A stretch of 64,000 bases of DNA from JAJFUI01 sp963754135 (GCA_963754135.1 CAVWEY010000002.1:1054001-1118000), one strand, 5' to 3'; shown: positions 26,212-36,827, counted from the stretch's first letter. Translations and numbers: made by a program. The notes: a model not told the origin generated them from the letters alone.

Positions 26212-27111
26212 TCAATCGAGGAACGCCCAGAGGTCCGCGCAGAATAGGTGGTCAATCGTCCGGATATGGGACCGCAGCAGGGGATCGGTCTGCATGTTCG
26301 GGCGGATGTCGCAGTAATAGACGCCGTCAAGCGGATTCAGCTTGATCGTGTATCCCTTGAAGTGACCAGGCAGGAAGGTTGCGCTTACGCCGAACTGGTT
26401 CTCCTTCCGGGTCTTCTTCCTCTGCACGTCATTGAGGAAGACAGCGATGTGTGGAATATCCGTTTCCGCAAGACGGCTGTAGAGAAACTTGTCCATGAAA
26501 ATCTTGTCGATGCGGTCTTTGCTGGAAGTCTTGACCGACCCGATTACCTTCACTTCACCCTGAAAGCGCACGACCAGATCGTGCTGGTAGGTCATTTGGA
26601 ACAGTTCAACGCCGTCCGCCTCCACGGGGATGTTGACCACGCCGCTTTGACAATCGACCCCCAATTCCACAATGAGCAGACGGATCAGCCGCTCGAAGAG
26701 GTCCCCGTTCACCTTGCGGGCGTTATTGGACTTGCCCGCGGGCAGGGCATCCAATGCCGCGCCGATTGACTGCTGGATCGTGTAGATGGAATTGCGGATG
26801 AGACGACGGCTCTTGTCGTCTTCCGCGGGAATGTCCCTGGCCCGCCGCAACGCCTTCAAGAATCGCGCCCCAACGACGTGGCTGTTCGCCGCATCGTACA
26901 TGAGATCGGAGTTGATCGGGCGCGTGACATTGAAATTCCCGTCCTTCCTGTACTGGTAGAAGCGGTAGTGGGACTCGTTCTGGGAAACGATTACCGCTTG
27001 CAGGCCGTGGGCGGCAAAGTCGAGGAAGCGGACGCAGAACCCCACGTAGTCGGTGAGCTTCGTGAAGTTTCCCTTGTCGGACGCCGTGGCGACCAGTTCG
27101 CGGAGGTTCAT
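26212..27111 (-). CDS. Putative type II restriction endonuclease
   Basis: A 299-residue protein beginning MNLRELVATASDKGNFTKLT whose start codon overlaps the stop of the DNA methyltransferase gene (ATGA), as expected for a restriction-modification pair. A PD-(D/E)XK-like core is suggested by YQHDLVVRFQGEVKVIGSVK followed by TSSKDRIDKIFMDKFLYSRL: an Asp, then a beta strand ending in S-V-K. This catalytic assignment is inference. HIAVFLNDVQRKKTRKENQF and GHFKGYTIKLNPLDGVYYCD complete the domain. The recognition site cannot be deduced. Alternative: an uncharacterised methylation-dependent factor, but the gene pairing favours an endonuclease. Confidence 0.72.
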   Translation of the reverse strand: MNLRELVATASDKGNFTKLTDYVGFCVRFLDFAAHGLQAVIVSQNESHYRFYQYRKDGNFNVTRPINSDLMYDAANSHVVGARFLKALRRARDIPAEDDKSRRLIRNSIYTIQQSIGAALDALPAGKSNNARKVNGDLFERLIRLLIVELGVDCQSGVVNIPVEADGVELFQMTYQHDLVVRFQGEVKVIGSVKTSSKDRIDKIFMDKFLYSRLAETDIPHIAVFLNDVQRKKTRKENQFGVSATFLPGHFKGYTIKLNPLDGVYYCDIRPNMQTDPLLRSHIRTIDHLFCADLWAFLD

Positions 27112-28085
27112 CGGATGCTCTCTCTCCGCAAGGCGGTCCTCCGGTCCAACTCCATCCACTCCTCGACGGACCGGCACGGGACCTGCTCCAGCCGCATCAC
27201 CGCCCAAGAGCAATACTCGGCGCTCAAGTCGCAGCCCATCCACTTCCGCTTCAACTGCTCTGCGCACACGAGCGTAGTCCCGGATCCGGAGAAGGGATCG
27301 GCGACCAGATCGCCTTCGCGGGAGGAAGCGGTGATGAGCTTCCGCAGCAATTCCTCCGGCTTTTGGGTGGGGTGGGGCGTCTTCTCCGGCATCCCGTTGC
27401 TGGTAACGGGAATCTCGAAGACGTCCTTCGGCTTGGCGCCCTGCGGGTGAGGCCGCCAGTCTTCCCGGCCGGGCTTGCCGTTGCCGTACTGGCTCGATTC
27501 CGCTTGAGGGTGGACGGGATATTTCAGCGTGTGCCTTCCGTAAGGAACTCGCACGTCATCGACGTTAAACGTCGCCTTCCGGCTTTTGCGATAGTGCAAG
27601 ATAGACTCGTGCGACCGTCCCCAATCCTTGGTCAGGTTCGCCTTGTTCTTGTAAAACCAGACCAACCATTTACAACCGGCAAAGAATCGCGCCGCCGGCC
27701 GCCGCAAGTCGGCGAGGTACTCGGAAAAACCGCACACGTACAGACTCCCGTGCGGCTTTAGGACTCGGGCCGCCTGCTCGATCCATCGCAGTGACCACTC
27801 GATGTAGTCGTCGTGTGAATCAAACTCGTCCCAATCCGCCTTGCCAATGTTGTACGGCGGATCGGCGAAGATCAGGTCCACCGAGGCGGGTTCCAGCGAT
27901 CTGAGCCAGCGCACGGAATCGCCAACCGAGAGCGTGCCGTTCGGGTGCGTGTAGAACAATCGTGGCTCTTCCGGATCGGCCGGCTTCTCCACATCGTGCC
28001 GTCGCCCCACGGCCGGGAGCCGGTCGAGTAACGTGCGGGATGGCTGCCGCTTGAGGAACGTGTTTCCGACAGGTATCTTCGGCAT
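27108..28085 (-). CDS. DNA methyltransferase (N6-adenine or N4-cytosine, beta class)
   Basis: Modification enzyme of the R-M pair. The catalytic motif IV, FADPPYNIGKADWDEFD, comes near the N-terminus, and the SAM-binding motif I, LVADPFSGSGTTLVCAEQLK, near the C-terminus. This order defines the beta class of amino-methyltransferases. In between lies the target recognition region (VPYGRHTLKYPVHPQAESSQ). HPTQKPEELLRKLI is also characteristic. The ATG at 28085 (MPKIPVGNTFLKRQP) has gagggcc upstream and was preferred to the more distal GTG/ATG codons up to 28166. The stop overlaps the endonuclease start by four bases. Confidence 0.93.
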   Translation of the reverse strand: MPKIPVGNTFLKRQPSRTLLDRLPAVGRRHDVEKPADPEEPRLFYTHPNGTLSVGDSVRWLRSLEPASVDLIFADPPYNIGKADWDEFDSHDDYIEWSLRWIEQAARVLKPHGSLYVCGFSEYLADLRRPAARFFAGCKWLVWFYKNKANLTKDWGRSHESILHYRKSRKATFNVDDVRVPYGRHTLKYPVHPQAESSQYGNGKPGREDWRPHPQGAKPKDVFEIPVTSNGMPEKTPHPTQKPEELLRKLITASSREGDLVADPFSGSGTTLVCAEQLKRKWMGCDLSAEYCSWAVMRLEQVPCRSVEEWMELDRRTALRRESIR

Positions 28086-28209
28086 TTTGGCCCTCGGCGT
28101 GACGAATCGTCCGGCACGTTCAGTCCGCAAGGCCATCATGCCACGGCGGGAAACCTGTGTCAACACGGCCCCCCTTTTCGTGGCGGCCGTGGCGGCTTAC
28201 GATCTGCGG

Positions 28210-30191
28210 ATGGACCTGAACCCCGCCCAGTACGACGCCGTGCAGACGCTCGCCGGGCCGCTGCTGGTGCTGGCGGGGGCGGGAACCGGAAAGACCCGCG
28301 TTGTCACCTACCGCATCGCCGAGCTCGTGCGCAACCGCACGCGGCCGGCGCGGATTCTGGCCGTCACTTTCACCAACAAGGCGGCCGACGAGATGCAGCA
28401 GCGGGCCGCGGCCCTGCTGGGCAAGCGGCTGCCCGAGCGGCCGGAAATCTCCACCTTCCACTCGCTCTGCGTCCGCATCTTGCGGCGTCACGCCCGCGAG
28501 TTGGGCTACCCGGCCAGCTTCGCCATCTATGACCGGGGCGATCAGGAGGGAGTTGCCCGCACGGCGCTCCGCGAAATCAAGGCGGCGGACGGGCTGCTGC
28601 GGCCCGGCGACCTGCTTTGGTTCATCGGCCGGTGGAAGTCGGCCTCGGTCCGCCCCGAGCAGGCGGCCACGCTGGCCCAGACGGACAAGGAGCATCTGGC
28701 GGCCGCGGCCTATCGGCGCTATCAGAACGCCCTGCGGGCCGCCGGGGCAATGGACTTCGACGACCTGCTGCTAATGACGGAGGAACTCTTTGCCAAGTTC
28801 CCCAAGAGCCGCCAGGCCGAGGCCCAACGGTTCGACCACCTGTTGGTCGACGAATATCAAGACACCAACGCCAGCCAGTACCGGATCGTCAAGCACCTGG
28901 CGGCCGGGCATCGCAACCTGTGCGTCGTGGGCGACGACGACCAGTCGATCTACGGCTGGCGGGGCGCGGATGTGGCCCACATCCTCCGCTTCAAGCAGGA
29001 CTGGCCGGACGCCAAGGTCGTCCGCCTGGAAGTGAACTACCGCTCGACGCACGAAATCGTCGAGTGGGCGAACCGGCTGATCGCCTTCAACAAGCTGCGG
29101 CACGTGAAGGTGTTGCGGGCGACCTGCCGGGGCGAGCCGCCCCGAATCCAACAACTCAAGGACGAAAGCGAGGAGGCAATATGGGTCGTCGGCCAAATCG
29201 AGGCGCGGATCGCCCAGCACAAACGCCGGCCCAAGGACTTCGCCATCCTCTGCCGCACCAACGAGCAGCCGCGGGCGTTCGAGATGGAGCTGCGGCGGGC
29301 CAAAATCCCCTACGTGCTGCTGGGCGGGATGTCGTTCTACGACCGCAAGGAAGTCCGCGACGTGTTGGCCTACTTGAAGGTGCTCGTGCATCCCGGCGAC
29401 GAGCCGTCGCTGATGCGGATCATCAACGTCCCCGCCCGCGGCATCGGACAGACTACCGTGAAACGGCTCTTGGAAGAAGCCATCCGTTGCGGCAAGCCGC
29501 TGGGCGAGGTGCTGGGTGACGTTGAGAAGGCGGCCGTTCCGGGCCTGCCGGCGGCGGCACTGCAATCGGTCGCAAGGTTCCAGGCCATGATCGAACGGTT
29601 CCGACGAAGGATGCAAGAGAAGCCTCCGGTCGACGTGGTGAAGACTCTAATCGCCGAAATCGCCTACAAGGACGAACTGGCCCGTCAGTACCCCGACGCC
29701 AACGAGCAAGAGGCCCGCTGGGCATCGGTCGAGGAACTGGTCAACGCAGTGGCGGGCTACTCGGGGCGGGGTGCGAAACCGACCATCGCCGGCTTCTTGC
29801 AGGAGGTGGCTTTGACCGGCAGCGAAGCCGAAGAAGACAAGGAGTCGAAGCTGGAACGGAACGCCGTGGCGCTCCTGACGCTCCACGCGGCGAAAGGGCT
29901 GGAGTTCACGGAAGTTTACATGGTGGGCATGGAAGAAGGGACGCTGCCGCACCACCGGTCGATCGCCGAGGTGGGCAGCGCGGTGGATGAGGAGCGGCGG
30001 CTTTGCTACGTGGGCGTGACCCGCGCCAGCGCCGGCTGACGCTGACCATGGCGCTAGGGCGTCGCAAGTGGGGCAAGGCCCGACCTACCCATCCCAGCCG
30101 CTTCCTCTACGAATTGACCGGCCAGACCGACAACCCGAACTATCAAGCGGCCACGGCGTCGCAAGGGCGAGTGGCACGGCGGGCGACGTGA
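28210..30191 (+). CDS. UvrD/PcrA/Rep-type ATP-dependent DNA helicase, frameshifted near its end
   Basis: SF1A 3'-5' helicase for repair and replication restart. The start MDLNPAQYDAVQTLAGPLLV is followed by Walker A GAGTGKT, motif Ia AVTFTNKAADEMQQR, Walker B FDHLLVDEYQDTNASQY, motif III VVGDDDQSIYGWRGAD, motif IV VRLEVNYRSTHEIV, motif V LTLHAAKGLEFTEVYMVGME and motif VI DEERRLCYVGVTRA. Just after motif VI the frame stops at 30039. Adding one C at about 30028 restores VTRAQRRLTLTMALGRRKWG and the normal end at 30191 (660 residues). The ATG at 28210 matches the family start. It is divergently oriented from the methyltransferase. Confidence 0.93.
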
Positions 30192-30522
30192 TTCTCCTTG
30201 CTATTCGTTTTTTTCAAGCGATATGGCCGCACTATTATCTACGCTTGTGATTCGCCGTCCTGTCATGCGTCCAAGTGGTCATCTAGCACCACTATTCTTG
30301 GTTGCTGTGATGCTGTCGGTGGGGTATGTTGGCAAGCATGCCGCCGTTTCGGTGTCACTATTATCTGTGACAATACCTACTATTTCCTATACGGGGCTTG
30401 CGGCGAATTGCAGCCCGCGTAGAATAAGCATTCTGACACCTGCGCCGAGCGGATGGCGGGGCAAGCGATGTCTCGCACCCAAAGGCGCCCCACAAATCGA
30501 GTTCGAGGAGAGTCTAACAGCT
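30192..30522. promoter_or_regulatory. Upstream region of gdhA, AT-richer than surroundings
   Basis: About 330 bases without a credible gene, although the gdhA frame is open across much of it. It is noticeably richer in A and T than its neighbours. A possible promoter is tgtgac (30365-30370) spaced by 16 bases from tatacg (30387-30392). The gaggag at 30504-30509 is the likely gdhA Shine-Dalgarno, with long spacing. No riboswitch was recognised. Confidence 0.35.
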
Positions 30523-31872
30523 ATGTCTAAAGTCATTGATGCAGTCAGCGCGTTCATGGAACAGTTGGTGGCCAAGAACCCTGGCCAGCCCGAGTTCATT
30601 CAGGCCGTTCACGAGGTTGCCGAATCGGTGATGCCGATCGTCGAGGCCACGCCCGCCTACCGCAAGGCGAAGATTCTCGAGCGGATCGCCGAGCCGGAGC
30701 GAGTAATCATGTTCCGCGTGCCGTGGGTGAACGACAAGGGCGAGGTCCAGGTCAACCGCGGCTTCCGCATCGAGATGAACAGCGCGATCGGCCCTTACAA
30801 GGGCGGCCTGCGGTTCCATCCCACCGTCAATCTCGGGTTATTGAAGTTCCTGGCCTTCGAGCAGGTCTTCAAGAACGCCCTGACGACGATCATGATGGGC
30901 GGCGGCAAGGGGGGTTGCGACTTCGACCCCAAGGGCAAGAGCGACAACGAAGTGATGAAGTTCTGCCAGGCGTTCATGTCGGAACTGTTCCGGCACATCG
31001 GCCCCGACACCGACGTGCCAGCCGGCGACATCGGCGTGGGCGGCCGGGAGATCGGCTTCCTCTACGGGCAGTACAAAAAGCTGGCCAACCGCTTCTGCGG
31101 CGTGTTGACCGGCAAGGGCCTGGAGTGGGGCGGGTCGTTGATCCGGCCCGAGGCCACCGGCTATGGGGCGACCTACTTCGCCCAGGAGATGCTGGCCACC
31201 CGCGGCGAGGGCTTCAAGGGCAAGACCGCGGCCGTCTCCGGCTCCGGCAACGTCGCCCAGTACACCGTCGAGAAGGTGACGCAGTTGGGCGGCAAGGTCA
31301 TCTCGCTCTCCGACTCCAACGGCACGATCGTCGATAAGGACGGCATCAACGCCGAGAAGCTGGCCTGGGTGATGGACCTGAAGAACGTCCGCCGCGGCCG
31401 GATCAGCGAGTACTCCGACAAGTTCAAGGGGGCCGAGTTCCGCGCCAACAAGCGTCCCTGGGACCTCAAGTGCGACTTGGCCTTCCCCAGCGCCACCCAG
31501 AACGAGATCAGCGCCGACGACGCCCGGACGCTGGTCCGCAACGGCTGCATTTGCGTGGCGGAAGGGGCGAACATGCCCACCGAGCCGGAAGGCGTCGACG
31601 TCTTCCTCGGGGCGAAGATTCTCTACGGCCCAGGCAAGGCGGCCAACGCCGGCGGCGTGGCGGTCTCGGGGCTGGAAATGGCCCAGGACAGCCAGTTCTA
31701 CCAGTGGCGGCGGGAAGAGGTTGACGCCCGCCTGCAAGGCATCATGCGCTCGATCCACGAGAACTGCGTGAAGTACGGCAAGGAGAACGGGTTCGTCAAC
31801 TACGTCCGCGGCGCGAACATTGCCGGCTTCGTCAAGGTGGCCGACGCGATGCTCGCCCAGGGCGTGGTCTGA
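30523..31872 (+). CDS. gdhA: NADP-specific glutamate dehydrogenase
   Basis: Hexameric family-I glutamate dehydrogenase that aminates 2-oxoglutarate with ammonia and NADPH. The 449-residue protein shows the substrate-binding NSAIGPYKGGLRFHP, the catalytic lysine in MMGGGKGGCDFDPKGKSDNE, DVPAGDIGVGGREIGFLYGQ, the nucleotide-binding loop GSGNVAQYTVEK, and NAGGVAVSGLEMAQDS near the C-terminus. The start MSKVIDAVSAFMEQL at 30523 is typical; the frame is open about 300 bases further upstream without homology. It is an isolated gene with probably its own promoter. Confidence 0.96.
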   Translation: MSKVIDAVSAFMEQLVAKNPGQPEFIQAVHEVAESVMPIVEATPAYRKAKILERIAEPERVIMFRVPWVNDKGEVQVNRGFRIEMNSAIGPYKGGLRFHPTVNLGLLKFLAFEQVFKNALTTIMMGGGKGGCDFDPKGKSDNEVMKFCQAFMSELFRHIGPDTDVPAGDIGVGGREIGFLYGQYKKLANRFCGVLTGKGLEWGGSLIRPEATGYGATYFAQEMLATRGEGFKGKTAAVSGSGNVAQYTVEKVTQLGGKVISLSDSNGTIVDKDGINAEKLAWVMDLKNVRRGRISEYSDKFKGAEFRANKRPWDLKCDLAFPSATQNEISADDARTLVRNGCICVAEGANMPTEPEGVDVFLGAKILYGPGKAANAGGVAVSGLEMAQDSQFYQWRREEVDARLQGIMRSIHENCVKYGKENGFVNYVRGANIAGFVKVADAMLAQGVV

Positions 31873-31937
31873 GCGGCGCTGGGCTTTTTTTGTCCCCTGG
31901 CTTGTGGGAATCGTCCTTTGGGGGCAAAATGCCCCCT
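31873..31937. other. Short spacer between gdhA and the ComEC gene
   Basis: The spacer contains gcggcgctgggctttttttg just after the gdhA stop, a weak T-tract without a strong stem. Confidence 0.3.
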
Positions 31938-34637
31938 ATGGAGCCGCCGACGGACAATTTGGCCGGGTCTTGTGGCGCAGGCGTCCCGTCGGCGCGGACG
32001 TGCAGGCGAGACGCCGGCGCCACAATCGGCGGCCGACTACCAACCGTTGGTGCTCGTGTTGGCGGCGGCGGCGGTCGGCATCTTGCTCGATTGGCTCTGG
32101 CCGCTGCCCCCCTGGACATGGGCGATTTCGGCGGTGGCCGGCTTGATGGTGTGGGGCGCATCGGTTTTGGCGGGCCGAAGAGTCTCCCCTCTCCCCGTGG
32201 GAGAGGGGCCGGGGGCGAGGGCGAGGCCAGACTGCACTGACGGGGAGATTGCCTTCGCAACGGATCGCCCTCACCCTAACCCTCTCCCAAAGGGGGAGGG
32301 GACTGCCCATGCACAGACCTGCTGGCAAACTGCCGCCTTGATTGTGGGCAGCCTTGCGGTGCTGGCGGCGGTGGCGAGCACGGCAGGCGCGTGGCACCAT
32401 TGCCGGTGGTCTCTGCTCGGGGCCGACGACTTGGGCCGCTACGCCCGGCACAAGGCCCAGCCGGTTTGCGTCGAGGCGGTGGCAGTCCAGTCGCCCCGCC
32501 GGTTGCCGCCCGTGACGTTCGACCCGATGCAGGGCATACCGCGGGGAGACTCGTTCCGGCTTCAGGTGGACCTGGTCGCCCTGCGGAACGGCGCGACGTG
32601 GCAGCCCGCCTCCGGCCGGGCAACGCTATTGGTCGTAGGCCAACGGCCGGAAATCCAAGCCGGCGACCGGTTGCGATGCTTCGCCCAGCTTTCCGCGCCC
32701 CGCGGCCCGCAGAATCCCGGCGGCTTCGACTCTGCCGCCCGGCAGCGCGGGGACGGCATTCTCAGCCGGCTGCACGCCGAGGTCCCCGAGTGCATCTCGG
32801 TAGTCCGGCCGGGCGGCGGGCTGAGTCTCACGCGGCTGCTGGACGGGGTCCGCGCCCGGAGCAACCGGCTGCTGGAAACGTACATGGACCCCCGCTCGGC
32901 CGAGATGGCCGAGGCCGTTCTGCTGGGCCAGCGGGAACAACTCGAATCGGGCCGCACCGAGAACTTCATGGCGACCGGCGTGGTCCATTTCCTGGTCATC
33001 GCCGGACTGCACGTGGGCATTCTGGCGGGGGCTTTTTTCTGGCTGCTCCGCCGCACGCCGCTGCCGCGAGGCTGGGCCCCCGCCCTGGTCGCCGCCGCCA
33101 CGCTCTTTTACATGCTCCTGGTCGACGCCGGGCCGCCGGTGGTGCGGGCGACCGTGCTGGTGCTGGTGTTCTGCGCCGCCTCGTACCTGGGCCGGCGTCC
33201 GCTGAGTTTCAATTCGCTGGCCGCCGCGGCGCTCGTGGTTTTGGCGCTGAATCCGAACCACCTCTTTCACGCCGGGCGCAACTGTCGTTTCTCTCGGTGG
33301 CCGGGCTGATGTGGTTCGGCCCGCGGTGGATGGCCAGCAGCGACGATCCGTTGGAACGGTTATTGCGACGGAATCGTCCCTGGCCGGCGCGAATTCTTTG
33401 GGGCATCGGGCGCATCGCGAGGCACCTGGCGCTGGTCAGCTTAACGATCTGGCTGCTGGCGATGCCCTTGGTAATGGCCCGGTTCCATCTCTGCACGCCG
33501 GTCGCCATCTTGCTGAACGCGGTGGTATGGCTGCCGATGGCCGCAGGGCTGGTTAGTGGAGCGGTGCTGCTGGTGTTGGGCGGCATTGCACCGCCGCTCG
33601 GCCACTTTTGCGGTTGGTTCTGCAACCTGAACTTCGGGCTGCTGGAATGGTGCGTCACCGCCGCCCGGAGCGTTCCCGGCAGCCATTTCTGGTTTCCCGG
33701 CCCGGCGGACTGGTGGCTGTGGGGTTTTTACGGCGGGCTGGGGTTGCTGGCCGCGTTTCCGCGGCTTCGCCCGCCACGCCGCTGGTGCGTCGGGCTCCTG
33801 GCCGCGTGGATCGCCGTGGGTTTTACGGCGAGCACGTGGCGGCACGACCGCAACCGGCTCGATTGCACGCTGCTGAGCATGGGCCACGGCTGCGCGGTGC
33901 TGCTGGAGCTTCCCTCGGGGCAAACGCTGCTCTACGACGCCGGCCAGTCGGGCGAGCCGGCGACGGCCAGCCGGGCGATCTCCGAGTTCCTGTGGTGGCG
34001 GGGACTCACACACCTCGACGCCGTCATGCTCTCCCACCCCGATCTGGATCATTTCAACGCCTTGCCGGGCCTGCTCGACCGGTTCTCGGTGGGCGTGGTC
34101 TATGTTTCGCCGGTGATGTTCGAGAAGAGCAACCAGGCGGTCGCGGCGTTGCGGCAGTCCATCGACCGGCACGGCGTGCCGCTCCGCGAGGTCCGGGCGG
34201 GCGACCGGCTGCGGGGCGGAGAGGGCTGCCGGCTGGAAGTGCTCCACCCGCCGCGGCGCCCATCGCTGCGCGACATGCTCGGTTCGGACAATTCGAATAG
34301 CCTGGTGCTGGCAGTGGACGGTTTCGGCCGGCGGATTCTGCTGCCGGGCGATCTGGAGTCGCCGGGGCTGGAGGACTTGCTGGCGGAGGAACCAATGCAC
34401 TGCGACGTGCTGATGGCGCCGCACCACGGCAGCCGGAAGAGCAACTCGCCGGAGTTGGCCGCCTGGTGCCGGCCCCGCTGGGTCGTTTTCAGCGGCGATG
34501 GCCGCTGGAATCTGCCCGAGATCGACGCCACTTATCGTGCGGTCGGCAGCCAAGTGCTCCACACCTACCAGAGCGGGGCGGTCCAGGTGCGGATCGCCGC
34601 AGGGGCGATTGAAGTGTCCGGGTTTGTTAAGCCCTGA
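31938..34637 (+). CDS. comEC: ComEC/Rec2 DNA-internalisation membrane protein, frameshifted
   Basis: Inner-membrane channel that moves transforming DNA into the cytoplasm. The N-terminal part has membrane helices and a DUF4131-type domain (LRLQVDLVALRNGATWQPAS-like, DRLRCFAQLSAPRGPQNPGG). The competence domain includes EAVLLGQREQL and NFMATGVVHFLVIAGLHVGI, the family hallmark, then AQLSFLSVAGLMWFGP. The C-terminal metallo-beta-lactamase-like domain has CTLLSMGHGCAVLLELPSGQ, HLDAVMLSHPDLDHFNALPG and MAPHHGSRKSNSPELAAWCR. The frame breaks near 33282; one extra G restores HAGAQLSFLSV. The start is uncertain: MEPPTDNLAG at 31938 is sensible but lies in another frame, apparently because a palindrome has been inserted just after it. 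Two palindromic elements lie inside the gene. Confidence 0.88.
31971..32030. repeat. Palindrome at the 5' end of the ComEC gene
   Basis: Left arm ttgtggcgcaggcgtc (31973-31988) faces gacgccggcgccacaa (32013-32028). Similar to the element inside pth. Confidence 0.75.
32188..32302. repeat. CCCTCTCCC-type palindromic repeat inside the ComEC gene
   Basis: The unit cccctctccccgtgggagag at 32189 and its inverted partner ccctctcccaaagggggagg near 32281 are translated as SPLPVGEGPGARARP and HPNPLPKGEG. They fall between two membrane segments of ComEC and keep the frame open. Confidence 0.75.
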
Positions 34638-34709
34638 CACTTCGGCCGGCGTCTCCCGGCATCGGGTTTCGTAGGTTATGCTATAGCATCATCCAAGAGC
34701 AGCAACTCC

Positions 34710-36827
34710 ATGTCCGACCGCCCATCCGTGTTACGGTTCGCCCACCCCCTTCCGTATGGGGCTCTTGTCCACGACGGCGGGGTGCAATTCGTCGTCTTCA
34801 GCCGCCGGGCCACGGCGATGCGGGTCCTGCTGTACCAGAGCGCCGCTGACCCCGAGCCGGCCGACGCCGTCGAGTTCGACCCGGATTTGAACCGCTGGGG
34901 GGACATTTGGAGCGTCTTTGTGCCCGGCGTCGGTCCCGGCCAGCTCTACCACTTCCAGGCCGACGGCCCGCACGAGCCTGACAAGGGATTGCTTTTCGAC
35001 GGCTCCGCCCGGTTGATCGACCCCTACGCGAAGGCGCTCTCGGGCAATTTCCTGCTGCCCACCGACGGCATCGTCCGGCCGCCGAAGTGCGTGGTCATCA
35101 GCGACGAGTTCGACTGGCAGGGGGACCGGCACCTTCGCCGCGGCCTGCACGAAACGGTGATCTACGAGATGCACGTCCGCGGCTTCACCTGCGCCAAGTC
35201 GAGCGGCGTGAGTCATCCGGGCACGTATCTGGGTCTGATCGAGAAGATCCCCTATTTGCAGTCGCTGGGGGTGACGGCGGTCGAGTTGATGCCGGTGTTC
35301 GAGTTTCCCATGAACGACTGCCTGGGCCAGCCTGGCCGGTGGATGAATTACTGGGGTTACGATCCGTTGGCGTTCTTTGCCCCGCACCGCGGCTACGCCG
35401 TCCACGGCGAGCCGGGCTGCCAGGTCCGCGAGTTCAAGGAGATGGTGCTGGCCCTGCACCGCGCCGGCATCGAAGTGATCCTGGACGTGGTCTTCAACCA
35501 CACGGCCGAAGGGAACGAGAGCGGTCCGGTGCTGAGTTTCAAGGGGTTGGAGAACCGCGTCTACTACATGCTCGAAAACGGCGGCGGGAGCTACCGCAAT
35601 TACTCCGGCTGCGGCAACACCCTGAACGGCAACCACCCGATCGTCTGCGAGATGATCTTCCACTGCCTCCGTTATTGGGTCCACAACTACCACGTTGACG
35701 GGTTCCGCTTCGACCTGGCGTCGATACTGAGCCGCAACCGCAACGGGGAGCTGGTGCCTAATCCGCCGGCGCTGGAGTCGATTGCCGAGGACCCGCTGCT
35801 GGCCGACACGAAGATCATCGCCGAGGCGTGGGACGCGGCGGGGGCCTATCAGGTAGGCAACTTCGGCAGCCTCCGCTGGGCGGAATGGAACGGCCGCTAC
35901 CGCGACGACGTGCGGCGTTTCTGGCGGGGCGACCCGAGCATGACCGGCCCGCTGGCCACCCGCCTGGCCGGCTCCAGCGACCTGTACGAGGCCAGCGGCC
36001 GGCGGCCGTACCACAGCATCAACTTCGTCACCTCCCACGACGGCTTCACGCTGAGCGACCTGGTTTCCTACAGTGAAAAGCACAATGAGGCAAACGGCGA
36101 AGAGAACCGGGACGGGGAGACCAACAATTTCAGCTACAACTACGGCGCCGAGGGCCCCACCCGCCGCGCCGCCGTCGAAACCGTCCGCCTGCGGCAGATC
36201 AAGAACATGCTGGCCACGCTGTTGCTGAGCCAGGGTGTGCCGATGCTCCTTTCCGGCGACGAATGCCGCCGCACCCAACTGGGCAACAATAACGCCTACA
36301 GCCAGGACAACGAAATCTCCTGGTTCAACTGGCGGCTGGCCGAGAAACACGCGGGGCTGCGGCGGTTCTGCCAAGGGCTGATCGACTTCCGCAAGGCCGA
36401 GCCGACGGTGCGGCAGACCGACTTCTTCCGCGGCGAGCCGAGGCGCCCCGGCGGCCTGCCGGACGTGAGTTGGTTTGGCCCCAGCGGCGGAGCGGTCGAG
36501 TGGTCGGCCGATTCGCGGAGCCTGGTCTGCCTCTTGGCCGCCGCGCCGCCGGAGGACGGGCAGCAGCCGCCGAACCATCACGTGCTGATGCTGATCCACG
36601 CGGGGACCGACGCGCGGCATTTCATCCTGCCGGCAGCCTGCCGCGGCCTCGGTTGGCGGCTATTGCTGGACACGGCGGCCGAGAGTCCGGCGGACATTTA
36701 TTCCGGCCTGGACGGCCCGCCGGCGGCGGAGAACGGGGTGGTGCCGATGGAAGCCCGGTCAATGGTGGTCTATGTTGCCCGCGACGTGCCGCCGGCCGGT
36801 GAGTCTCCGGCGGCCGAGCGTCGTTGA
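34710..36827 (+). CDS. glgX: Glycogen debranching enzyme GlgX (isoamylase type)
   Basis: GH13 enzyme hydrolysing alpha-1,6 branches of glycogen. The 705-residue protein has an N-terminal CBM48-like domain (LRFAHPLPYGALVHDGGVQF, VFVPGVGPGQLYHFQADGPH) and a TIM barrel with YEMHVRGFT, DVVFNHTAEGNE, the nucleophile region VDGFRFDLAS, the acid/base Glu in KIIAEAWDAAG, and FVTSHDGFTLSDLVSY. A C-terminal beta domain is present. The family signature LLLSQGVPMLLSGDECRRTQ with NNNAYSQDNEISWFNW is also visible. The frame is intact. Only a weak aagag precedes the ATG at 34710. The gene stands alone between ComEC and a convergent TPR gene, with no other glycogen genes in the window. Confidence 0.95.
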   Translation: MSDRPSVLRFAHPLPYGALVHDGGVQFVVFSRRATAMRVLLYQSAADPEPADAVEFDPDLNRWGDIWSVFVPGVGPGQLYHFQADGPHEPDKGLLFDGSARLIDPYAKALSGNFLLPTDGIVRPPKCVVISDEFDWQGDRHLRRGLHETVIYEMHVRGFTCAKSSGVSHPGTYLGLIEKIPYLQSLGVTAVELMPVFEFPMNDCLGQPGRWMNYWGYDPLAFFAPHRGYAVHGEPGCQVREFKEMVLALHRAGIEVILDVVFNHTAEGNESGPVLSFKGLENRVYYMLENGGGSYRNYSGCGNTLNGNHPIVCEMIFHCLRYWVHNYHVDGFRFDLASILSRNRNGELVPNPPALESIAEDPLLADTKIIAEAWDAAGAYQVGNFGSLRWAEWNGRYRDDVRRFWRGDPSMTGPLATRLAGSSDLYEASGRRPYHSINFVTSHDGFTLSDLVSYSEKHNEANGEENRDGETNNFSYNYGAEGPTRRAAVETVRLRQIKNMLATLLLSQGVPMLLSGDECRRTQLGNNNAYSQDNEISWFNWRLAEKHAGLRRFCQGLIDFRKAEPTVRQTDFFRGEPRRPGGLPDVSWFGPSGGAVEWSADSRSLVCLLAAAPPEDGQQPPNHHVLMLIHAGTDARHFILPAACRGLGWRLLLDTAAESPADIYSGLDGPPAAENGVVPMEARSMVVYVARDVPPAGESPAAERR

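Noticed and set aside
34731..36620. A 629-codon minus-strand frame opposite glgX
   Set aside because: GlgX has all GH13 catalytic motifs on the plus strand; the antisense frame has no homology or Shine-Dalgarno.
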